64,000 bases of DNA from Acinetobacter sp. XH1741 (GTDB taxonomy: Bacteria; Pseudomonadota; Gammaproteobacteria; Pseudomonadales; Moraxellaceae), in contig NZ_CP157428.1 in assembly GCF_041021895.1 (NCBI RefSeq), positions 1,984,001 through 2,048,000 of the forward strand, given 5' to 3'. The notes under the pieces are model-generated. The model saw only the letters and a program-made list of their open reading frames with translations, had not been told where the DNA came from and made no database searches. Below, piece by piece: positions 28,102 to 34,588 of the stretch. A program made the position numbers and the translations under genes. The stretch's first letter is position 1. The number at the start of each line of letters is the position of its first letter.

Positions 28102-28473
28102 TTATTTAATAGTGAAAGTATATTCGCCACTCATGTTGTGACCATCAGAACCCATTGTGCTCCAAGCTACCGTATATTTTCCTTTTTTAAGTTGAGGTAC
28201 GGCGAATTTAAATGATTTTTTTAAATCATGACTTACTTGGTAATTTAAAGGGATATCTGTACGTTGAGCATTAAGCAACTTAACGTTCATTAACATCACT
28301 TCACCAGCAAAGTTGAGTGTTATATTTTTAGGCTGGTTGACTATAGAAGCATTAATACCGGGTATTGCACTTTCAAGTTTCACATGTGCAAATACATTCG
28401 ACGCAGAAACGAGCATAGTTGCTCCAATTAAAACATTGCGTAGGGCAGTCATTTTGTTATAAACAAGCTTCAT
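28102..28473 (-). CDS. copC: Periplasmic copper-binding protein CopC
   Basis: The 123-residue precursor has a signal peptide whose predicted cleavage (SNVFA|H) leaves His30 as residue 1 of the mature protein, the first ligand of the copper(II) histidine-brace site; Asp110 and His112 in GSDGHNMSGEY complete the usual ligand set. The beta-sandwich pattern (HVKLESAIPGINASI ... LKKGKYTVAWSTMGSDGH) is standard. The start at 28473 follows AAGAGGA. A CusR-type box 127 bases upstream suggests copper-induced transcription of copCD. Confidence 0.92.
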   Translation of the reverse strand: MKLVYNKMTALRNVLIGATMLVSASNVFAHVKLESAIPGINASIVNQPKNITLNFAGEVMLMNVKLLNAQRTDIPLNYQVSHDLKKSFKFAVPQLKKGKYTVAWSTMGSDGHNMSGEYTFTIK

Positions 28474-28599
28474 ATTTTCATCCTCTTAAAACTCATATTT
28501 GACTAGGTCATGACCGAATTAAAATAAAGGTCGTGCTTTATTGGTCACACTCTTGGTCTGTCTATTATTCAAGATAGAAAGAAACGCGTTGATGACTTC

Positions 28600-28621
28600 A
28601 AAATTACATTTTTGTCATTTT
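28600..28621. promoter_or_regulatory. CusR/CopR-type copper box before copC
   Basis: AAAATTACA-TTT-TTGTCATTTT is a close match to the known CusR box AAAATGACAA-N2-TTGTCATTTT. It lies between the copC start and the 3' end of the sensor kinase gene. Confidence 0.7.
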
Positions 28622-28717
28622 AAAAAATTGATAATTTATTATGAACAAAGACTTTTTTAGCTTGGGTTATCTTGTTGAATTGGAGGTTTGAATAAATACC
28701 ACAAAGTAAAAATCCAC

Positions 28718-30100
28718 TTAATTTTTAAAGATAATTTTAAAAATAATATGTCCGTCACTATAGTTGGCTTGGATGGTGGCTCCATGTACATCAAGAATAG
28801 ATTTGGTAATTGCTAAACCTAAACCTGTGCCTTCTTCGACTCGCTGTCTTGAAGCATCTGTGCGATAAAAACGATCAAATAATCGGGTGAGTTGCTCTTG
28901 TGATAGGGGGGAACTTTCATTTTCAATTGTGAGTTCAGTTCTGTCATTATTTTGTTGGCATTTAATTTTGATGACCGAGTCTGATTTACCATATTTGATT
29001 GCATTTGATAAAAGATTGCTAAACGCACGACGTAACATTGAAGGATCGCCTTCAACATAACCTTGTCCCGTTTGTTCTAGTGACATTCCCTTTTCAGCAG
29101 CAATTGCATCATAAAAATCAAATAATGCCGAGATTTCTTTAAATAGATTCACTTCCTGTAAGTTTGCAACATGCAAGCCATGTTCTGCTTTGGCAAGAAA
29201 TAGCATATCGGAGACCATGCGGGCTAAACGTTCAAACTCTTCTAAGTTTGAAAACAGAATTTCTTGATAGGTGGTGATATCTCGACTACGTGATAAACAA
29301 ACTTGGGTTTGAGTCATCAAGTTATTAATTGGTGTTCTAATTTCATGAGCCAGATCAGATGAAAAGTCCGAGAGTTTTCCTACAGCGGTTTCTAGTCGAT
29401 CTAACATATCGTTAAATGCAATAGTCAGCGATTTTAATTCGGTTGGCGTTTTATTGATGTCTAAACGCTCAGAAAGATGTTGAGCCGAAATACCCTCTGC
29501 AACCTTTGCCATGTTTTGAACTGGGCGTAATCCTCGCCATGCAGCAAACCAGCCTAAAAGCATTAAACAAATTGTACCGATTACACCAATAGATAAGAGC
29601 TGACGTCTAAAATCATTCAAGAAATGTATGTGTTCAGATGTATCAATACCTACAAGAATTTGAGCTGATGGAATAGCGCTATTTTGATTGAAAGATTTTT
29701 TATAAACTAAGCCATGATAGATTTTATTTTGGACTTTCCACTCAAGCCACTGTCCATGTTTTGATTTGACTAGTGTTTTACTTTTAATCACGGTAGGCGA
29801 TGAGCTAAAAATAATTTGTCCCGTGGGGCGCTCAATTTGTACGATTAAATCATGATGTCCTACCAAGGCATCTTTTAAATACACATTTAGTTCAGATGAG
29901 TTGTGATAATTTTGCTCAAGTAAGTTCTCTACAAGTTGGATTTTGCCTTCTAATTGAGTTCTATCTTGCATTTCAAAATGACGCATGACGAGTTGATGAA
30001 TCACCAATCCCATAATCATTAAAATAAGAATTGTAGAAAAAGAAAAAAGAATCGCAATACGAAAACTGATTGCATTAAACAGTTTATTAGGCATCTTCAA
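28718..30100 (-). CDS. Heavy-metal sensor histidine kinase (CusS/CopS-like)
   Basis: The 460-residue protein has two membrane segments (about 13-36 and 168-186) around a periplasmic sensor region, a HAMP linker, a dimerisation domain with the phospho-acceptor His252 in [11 protein letters not shown], and an ATPase domain ([10 protein letters not shown] and [12 protein letters not shown]). This is the IrlB/CusS/CopS heavy-metal kinase family. It overlaps the regulator gene by 14 bases, so the two are translationally coupled. With copC, copD and copper boxes around it, copper is the likely signal. Confidence 0.92.
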   Translation of the reverse strand: MKMPNKLFNAISFRIAILFSFSTILILMIMGLVIHQLVMRHFEMQDRTQLEGKIQLVENLLEQNYHNSSELNVYLKDALVGHHDLIVQIERPTGQIIFSSSPTVIKSKTLVKSKHGQWLEWKVQNKIYHGLVYKKSFNQNSAIPSAQILVGIDTSEHIHFLNDFRRQLLSIGVIGTICLMLLGWFAAWRGLRPVQNMAKVAEGISAQHLSERLDINKTPTELKSLTIAFNDMLDRLETAVGKLSDFSSDLAHEIRTPINNLMTQTQVCLSRSRDITTYQEILFSNLEEFERLARMVSDMLFLAKAEHGLHVANLQEVNLFKEISALFDFYDAIAAEKGMSLEQTGQGYVEGDPSMLRRAFSNLLSNAIKYGKSDSVIKIKCQQNNDRTELTIENESSPLSQEQLTRLFDRFYRTDASRQRVEEGTGLGLAITKSILDVHGATIQANYSDGHIIFKIIFKN

Positions 30101-30767
30101 CCTCTAAAACATAACCCATTCCACGTATGTTTTGGATTAGCTTGGGGCTGAAATTGCTATCAATTTTATTTCTTAAGCGTTTAATTGCGACTTCAACCAC
30201 ATTGGTATCACTATCGAAATTCATATCCCATATTTGAGAAGCAATAAGGGCACGAGGTAAGATTTCACCGCGTCTACGCATAAATAATTCCATTAATGCG
30301 AACTCTTTCGCCGTTAGATCAATACGTTGACCGGCTCGAGTGACACGACGCTTACGTAAATCAAGCTCCAGATCAGCAATCGTAATAATATTACTGTCTT
30401 CTTTTTGCTGGCCTCGACGAAGTAGACTTTTTACGCGGGCGAGTAGCTCCGCAAAAGCAAAAGGTTTTACCAAATAGTCATCGGCACCTAATTCTAGACC
30501 TTTCACTCGGTCTTCAATTTGATCACGGGCTGAAAGAAAAAGAATCGGCATGGTTTTACCGCTTTTTCGGATGTCATTAATAATGTTCCAACCGTCTAAC
30601 TTCGGTAACATCACATCTAAAATAATTAAGTCATATTCTTCTGAAAGAGCTTGGTGTCTTCCTGTGAGTCCATCAGTGACCCAGTCGGTAATATATCCAG
30701 CTTCAGATAAACCTTGTTTCAGGTAGTCACCTGTTTTTATTTCATCTTCAACCAATAAGATTCTCAT
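30087..30767 (-). CDS. Heavy-metal response regulator (CusR/CopR-like)
   Basis: The 226-residue OmpR-family regulator has a receiver domain with phospho-acceptor Asp51 in [14 protein letters not shown] and the conserved lysine in DYLVKPFAF, and a winged-helix DNA-binding domain ([48 protein letters not shown] region). It should bind the two copper boxes seen at 28600 and 30829 when phosphorylated by the neighbouring kinase. It is divergent from the Met/His-repeat protein gene, sharing its promoter region. Confidence 0.93.
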   Translation of the reverse strand: MRILLVEDEIKTGDYLKQGLSEAGYITDWVTDGLTGRHQALSEEYDLIILDVMLPKLDGWNIINDIRKSGKTMPILFLSARDQIEDRVKGLELGADDYLVKPFAFAELLARVKSLLRRGQQKEDSNIITIADLELDLRKRRVTRAGQRIDLTAKEFALMELFMRRRGEILPRALIASQIWDMNFDSDTNVVEVAIKRLRNKIDSNFSPKLIQNIRGMGYVLEVEDA

Positions 30768-30828
30768 TTATAAAAATCTCATATTATTCATTTAGAACAT
30801 AATAACGTTATAAACACCTGATTCGGCA

Positions 30829-30850
30829 TAGATTACAAAAATGTCATTTT
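30829..30850. promoter_or_regulatory. CusR/CopR-type copper box in the divergent promoter region
   Basis: TAGATTACAA-AA-ATGTCATTTT matches 16 of the 20 defined positions of the CusR consensus. It lies between the leftward regulator gene and the rightward Met/His-repeat gene, so it may control both. Confidence 0.65.
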
Positions 30851-30916
30851 CAGGTCATGTAGATGTCCATTTGAAGTGTATAGGGTATTTATATAAAGCT
30901 AATCTTTGGAGCAAAA

Positions 30917-31261
30917 ATGAAAAATCTATTTCGCCGTAGTTTAACCACGTTTATGTGTGTTGGGACTTTAATGGCTGGAGCTCAGTCTTGGGCAGGGGAT
31001 GTGAAACCAACACCAGCTACCAATGCGGAAGTAAAGACAAATTCGAAAGCGCAAGAAAAATGCTCAAAACCTTGCACTATAAAGAGCGCTGAAAAAATGC
31101 AACAAGATCATATGCAGCATGACCAAGGCAATATGGCAGATATGTCGAATATGGATCACTCTCATATGAGTGAAATGGACCATTCACAGATGATGAATAT
31201 GGATCATTCTAAAATGGGTAACATGGATCATTCCAAAATGATGAATATGTCGGATAAATAA
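30917..31261 (+). CDS. Periplasmic Met/His-repeat copper-binding protein
   Basis: The 114-residue precursor has a signal peptide ending near QSWA (residue 26). The mature C-terminus contains four MDHS motifs at residues 79, 87, 95 and 103, exactly eight residues apart, among further Met and His residues, and a CSKPC pair at 49-53. Methionine/histidine clusters of this kind bind Cu(I) or Ag(I) in PcoE/SilE-like proteins. It is predicted to buffer periplasmic copper under control of the adjacent two-component system, with a copper box in its promoter and AGGAGC-type ribosome-binding site. Confidence 0.85.
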   Translation: MKNLFRRSLTTFMCVGTLMAGAQSWAGDVKPTPATNAEVKTNSKAQEKCSKPCTIKSAEKMQQDHMQHDQGNMADMSNMDHSHMSEMDHSQMMNMDHSKMGNMDHSKMMNMSDK

Positions 31262-31277
31262 AAAGTAGAAAGAGGAG

Positions 31278-31320
31278 AAAAGAGCACTGTTTGAGGAGTG
31301 CTCTTTGTGGGTCTAATAAA
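31278..31320 (+). repeat. Hairpin repeat, copy 2, right of the copper island
   Basis: A 10-bp stem (AAAGAGCACT / AGTGCTCTTT) followed by GTGGGTCTAATAAA. The arms and the 3' flank match copy 1 at 27002. It may also serve as the terminator of the Met/His-repeat gene. Confidence 0.75.
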
Positions 31321-31322
31321 AA

Positions 31323-31829
31323 TTAAATATTAGAAATGCTTGATTGATAAATTGCCTGAAGAGCTGATGAAAAATCATTAAAAGAAACTACCTTCACAGA
31401 TAACATAGTTTCATGTTTAAGAAATTTATCTAAACGTTTATCGAAACTGTGTGAAAAACGGATTAATTGGATAGTATTTCGCAGTGTTTCTTTAGGTCTT
31501 TTTCTGGTAATAGTAGACACAATGTAACGCTTAATTAATCTAAAGGTTCTTACATGCAATGGTAGATCCATCTTTAATATTAATGAGCAATCACGAAGTA
31601 GAGGAAGCAAGCGTTTATCGTATGCTCCTTCAACAATCCAGCGCTCCTGAACAGAAATTTGTTTGATCCCATGAAAAATAGCTTCCTCTGAATTTTTTAT
31701 AAAATCAGTTCCGTTTAAATTCCAATAAATTTCATCAAATGCGTAAGCTGAGATATTTAACTCTTTTGCCAATTTCTTACTTAGCGTCGTTTTACCAGCA
31801 CCGGAAGGGCCTACAATACAAATTTTCAT
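31323..31829 (-). CDS. P-loop kinase-like ATPase (FlaR/adenylate kinase-related)
   Basis: The 168-residue protein begins with Walker A GPSGAGKT (residues 7-14) and continues like the small P-loop nucleotide kinases annotated as topology modulation or FlaR proteins: FDEIYWN after the first helix, RWIVEGAYD, and the RxxxR-type lid RLIKRYI ... TRKRPKE. The substrate is unknown. It lies 3 bases after the hypothetical gene upstream (31833), so the two are translationally linked. Confidence 0.8.
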   Translation of the reverse strand: MKICIVGPSGAGKTTLSKKLAKELNISAYAFDEIYWNLNGTDFIKNSEEAIFHGIKQISVQERWIVEGAYDKRLLPLLRDCSLILKMDLPLHVRTFRLIKRYIVSTITRKRPKETLRNTIQLIRFSHSFDKRLDKFLKHETMLSVKVVSFNDFSSALQAIYQSSISNI

Positions 31830-31832
31830 GGT

Positions 31833-32294
31833 TTATAAAATTAAAGTTTGGTATCTAATTAACTCATCCAATGCGAACTTAACAGTTTCTATAGAAATAG
31901 TTTCTACATAACCGTCACCAACTTTGATAACTGAATGAGTCCCATAGAATGGATGATGTGGTATTTTAAAAAAGAAGAATACTTCATGACAATTTCTTAC
32001 AGTACTATTCTGAAACTCATAAATGTTATTTTCTACTTCTAAATACTCTAAATTTATTAATTTTTTAATTAGCTCAATGTTTTCAACGATAGTGTCTACT
32101 TGTAGATAGTCTATTTCTCGTTGATTAGTATATAAGAGTAATTTTAAATCATTTATTAAAACTGAAAGATCTATAGGAGTTTCATAATTGCTAAAAGACG
32201 TACCATTGATATGAACAACTAATAAGAATAAGTCATTCTTAGGGTCATATTTTTCTATCGAAAAGAAAAATTCTTTTTTGCCTAAATCTTTCAT
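31833..32294 (-). CDS. Hypothetical protein, 153 residues
   Basis: I do not recognise this acidic cytoplasmic protein. It has alternating beta strands (FLLVVHINGTSF, YLEVENNIYEF, EVFFFFKIPHHPFYGTHSVIKVGDGYVETISIE region) without signal peptide or membrane segment. Size, composition and a location among low-GC accessory genes are reminiscent of immunity proteins, but no toxin gene is adjacent. It is paired with the P-loop kinase-like gene downstream. Confidence 0.65.
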   Translation of the reverse strand: MKDLGKKEFFFSIEKYDPKNDLFLLVVHINGTSFSNYETPIDLSVLINDLKLLLYTNQREIDYLQVDTIVENIELIKKLINLEYLEVENNIYEFQNSTVRNCHEVFFFFKIPHHPFYGTHSVIKVGDGYVETISIETVKFALDELIRYQTLIL

Positions 32295-32819
32295 TGATCT
32301 TTAACTCATCCTTCTATGTTTAATAAAATAGATAAAATTTTTACTAGTTCTTTTAAATCATTATATATGTTTTTAAACTCGATCAACGGAAAGCTTAAGC
32401 AAGGAGTGGAAGAAAGGCCTCCTATACCAAAGAGGTCGCAATATTATGACCATGCTAATACATGGCCAAAACTAACCAATATGATTTCATCTGTTATAAC
32501 AATTTGTTCAATTTAAAGAACTAATGAAGTACTCTAAATGTTTAAACCTTTAGGAGATTAGTCTTACTTTTAAAAACTATAAAAGCACATTCTTTAACCC
32601 AAAACCAAAATTTTAATTTAATAATTAAGAAAAGTATAAAAACGAGCATGATTTATTTATTAAAACTTAATCACACACTTTTATTAAGGTGATTAAATAT
32701 TCAAAAGATAACAGGATTTATCCTATTTTTTTATTATTAATAGACACTTGTAGATAATTATTATTTAATACGCCCGCAAAATTATCACTAATACTTTTAA
32801 TAACTTTATCGGGGAAACA
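32295..32819. other. Intergenic region, no supported gene
   Basis: About 525 bases of AT-rich DNA. A 66-codon frame at 32316-32516 lacks a ribosome-binding site and family resemblance. The last 60 bases contain GGGGAAAC before the next gene's ATG. Confidence 0.55.
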
Positions 32820-33158
32820 ATGCGTAATATTTTAGTAACAGCTTTTACTTTATTGGTAGGAACATCAGTTTATGCTAATCAAGAATCTAAAAATCTTTTA
32901 GAGGAAACAAAATGCGAGAAAATCCTTGAACTACATGGCTTTTTAAGTCGTGCTCAACTTGATTGTAATTATCACTATTATTCAGAAGAGTTAAAGCATG
33001 CAGCTGCAAAATGTACTAAAAATGATCTAGGTGATAAATACGGTAGAGAACTCATGAAATTTGGTATGAATCATTTTGAAGAGCTTAAGAAAGACGATAC
33101 CCAAGGTCAATTCTGTAGTAAGGTTTTAAAAGACTTTCCAAGTTATATTAAAAAATAA
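32820..33158 (+). CDS. Small secreted cysteine-containing protein
   Basis: The 112-residue precursor has a signal peptide (MRNILVTAFTLLVGTSVYA) and a helical mature part of about 92 residues with four cysteines (ETKCEK, LDCNYH, AKCTKN, QFCSK), enough for two disulphides. I do not recognise the family. It stands alone, with a long AT-rich upstream region and a hairpin at 33191 downstream. Confidence 0.75.
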   Translation: MRNILVTAFTLLVGTSVYANQESKNLLEETKCEKILELHGFLSRAQLDCNYHYYSEELKHAAAKCTKNDLGDKYGRELMKFGMNHFEELKKDDTQGQFCSKVLKDFPSYIKK

Positions 33159-33190
33159 GATGGAATCTTAAACACCTTCTGCAAGTCAGC

Positions 33191-33222
33191 CGATAAAATG
33201 GATTTAATTATTCATTTTATCG
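33191..33222 (+). terminator. Hairpin after the secreted protein gene
   Basis: A perfect 10-bp stem (CGATAAAATG / CATTTTATCG) with a 12-base AT-rich loop lies 32 bases past the stop codon. No T run follows. Confidence 0.45.
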
Positions 33223-33434
33223 GTGAATCAAAATATATAACTATCAGTACAATCCGAAACTAAACCTTAAGAAGCTGCCCCATATAAAAACTATCTAATT
33301 GGGGAGCTATCATAATGAAGTAAAATTTTAAGTTTTACTTATATTTTTAAATTTCCAAGAATAAAAGATAAGGTAAGGGATGAATAAAATAGTTTACTAA
33401 ATTTTTTAATGCTTTATTTCTCGCCAATATCACA

Positions 33435-33463
33435 TTGACACCCCAAATCTCTCCGATTATCCT
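33435..33463 (+). promoter_or_regulatory. Sigma-70 promoter of the C4-like RNA
   Basis: A consensus -35 TTGACA (33435-33440), a 17-base spacer and the -10 TATCCT (33458-33463) predict transcription starting near 33470, just where the structured RNA begins. Confidence 0.7.
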
Positions 33464-33469
33464 TTGCGG

Positions 33470-33640
33470 GCTAGCCTACATTGCTAGCGGGTTTTAGCAG
33501 ACCCTCAGCCAAAGTACACGAAAAAGTAGTAACTTTTTTGTGGAAATCCCTGCGTGCCCCCCTTTACGGTGGAACGGAAGGGGGACACCTCCGGGTGTGC
33601 TGGATTCTTTGGCTCCAGTCTGCTAACCCTCTTTCGTTTC
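33470..33640 (+). ncRNA. C4-like antisense RNA
   Basis: The region is densely structured. It holds a GCTAGC/GCTAGC hairpin (33470-33488), a long-range closing stem TAGCAGAC (33495) with GTCTGCTA (33618), a nested AGCCAAAG (33507) with CTTTGGCT (33607), and hairpins at 33520-33540, 33557-33584 and 33586-33598. The 3' arms can instead pair with the same two sequences repeated downstream: TTAGCAG at 33652 and AGCCAAAGGA, the ribosome-binding region of the small ORF at 33698. That two-site arrangement is the design of phage P1 C4 RNA, which blocks translation of a leader ORF. The family assignment is from structure and context only. Confidence 0.7.
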
Positions 33641-33697
33641 ATCACCATTATTTAGCAGTAATGTGGTGAAACTTCTTTATAGCCAAAGGAGTCCGCT

Positions 33698-33790
33698 ATG
33701 CGTACTAATTCTTCTCAATTTTTGGCCTTTGCCAAACTCTCTCTACCCATACCACCTAACTGGTCTTTAAAACAGTTTAATCGACTCTAG
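33698..33790 (+). CDS. Small leader ORF, predicted target of the C4-like RNA
   Basis: The 30-codon ORF starts at an ATG preceded by AAAGGAG and encodes a peptide beginning MRTNSSQFLAFAKLS, containing PIPPNW and ending with a basic tail. The ribosome-binding site lies within AGCCAAAGGAGTCC, which can pair with the C4-like RNA arm at 33602-33614. It corresponds in position to the small icd-type ORF of the P1 immC region, whose translation is needed for expression of the downstream gene. Confidence 0.6.
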   Translation: MRTNSSQFLAFAKLSLPIPPNWSLKQFNRL

Positions 33791-33845
33791 GTTTTTTATG
33801 CCTTAAGAATCGTTACGACTAAAAAATCATAGCAACAATAAACCC

Positions 33846-33929
33846 GAGATAGGCGAGCACACCTTTATTGTGCTGATTTTGCATGCCTGTTTTTAGCGCT
33901 CAATTTAAGAGTGGCGGCATGTCTATCTC
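33846..33929 (+). other. Three-way-junction structure upstream of the TetR-like gene
   Basis: An outer stem GAGATAG (33846) / CTATCTC (33923) encloses two hairpins: AGCACA / TGTGCT (33856-33874) and CATGCC / GGCATG (33882-33921), the second with a further inner stem. It lies between the small ORF and the regulator ATG at 33969. It may be an RNA switch or a protein-binding site; the function is unknown. Confidence 0.55.
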
Positions 33930-33968
33930 TTTTAGATACAACAAAAAATTATTTTAAACGGTACAAAT

Positions 33969-34523
33969 ATGCGACCTTTAGTACTTTCTACACGTGCTTT
34001 TAAAGTTGTGAATCAGGCGATTCATCTATTCCACCATCACGGGTTCCATTTGGTGGGTGTTGATAGAATTATTAATGAGTCTGAAATTACAAAAATGACG
34101 TTTTATCATTACTTTCAGTCCAAAGCGCGGTTTATCGAAATCTGTCTGCTCGTACAAAAAGAGCGACTCCAAGACAAAGTCACTGCAATGGTTGAATACG
34201 ACCACAACACAAGCGTGACGGATAAACTCAATAAACTTTATGAATTACATACTGACTTAGAAGGGCTGTATTACCTGTTGTTTAAAGCTATTTTTGAGAC
34301 TAAAAATACCTATCCCAACGCTTATCAAATTGCCATTAAATATAGAACTTGGCTAACCAATGAAATTTATAGCCAGCTAAGAATACTGAAAGCGGATGTT
34401 TCATTTGATGATGCCAAACTACTGCTGCATATAATTGAAGGCACTATTATCCAAAGGCTCAGTCATAACGATGTAGACGAAAAAGACAAACAGCTAGAGT
34501 GTTTTTTAGCAATACTTTCATAG
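33969..34523 (+). CDS. TetR-like regulator of a satellite-type element
   Basis: The 184-residue protein has an N-terminal TetR helix-turn-helix (about 10-58: AIHLFHHHGFHLVGVDRIINESEITKMTFYHYFQSKARFIEICL) and an all-helical C-terminal ligand domain. It follows a C4-like RNA and small ORF in the order seen for phage and satellite immunity regions, where the downstream gene is under antisense control. No integrase or structural genes remain in the window, so this looks like a remnant or a very small element. Its target is unknown. Confidence 0.8.
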   Translation: MRPLVLSTRAFKVVNQAIHLFHHHGFHLVGVDRIINESEITKMTFYHYFQSKARFIEICLLVQKERLQDKVTAMVEYDHNTSVTDKLNKLYELHTDLEGLYYLLFKAIFETKNTYPNAYQIAIKYRTWLTNEIYSQLRILKADVSFDDAKLLLHIIEGTIIQRLSHNDVDEKDKQLECFLAILS

Positions 34524-34538
34524 AAATACTCTAAAAAT

Positions 34539-34562
34539 AAAAGCCCCGAAGTTGGGGCTTTT
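34539..34562. terminator. Bidirectional terminator
   Basis: AAAAGCCCC / GGGGCTTTT with a 6-base loop lies between the convergent TetR-like and TonB-receptor genes and serves both directions. Confidence 0.85.
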
Positions 34563-34588
34563 ACTGTATAGGTTTTTAACTAAAGTGC

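Noticed and set aside
32316..32516. 66-codon ORF beside the hypothetical gene
   Set aside because: No ribosome-binding site, no recognisable family and no supporting context.
33481..33669. 62-codon ORF within the structured RNA
   Set aside because: The region is better explained by the C4-like RNA; the ORF has no ribosome-binding site and unusual composition.
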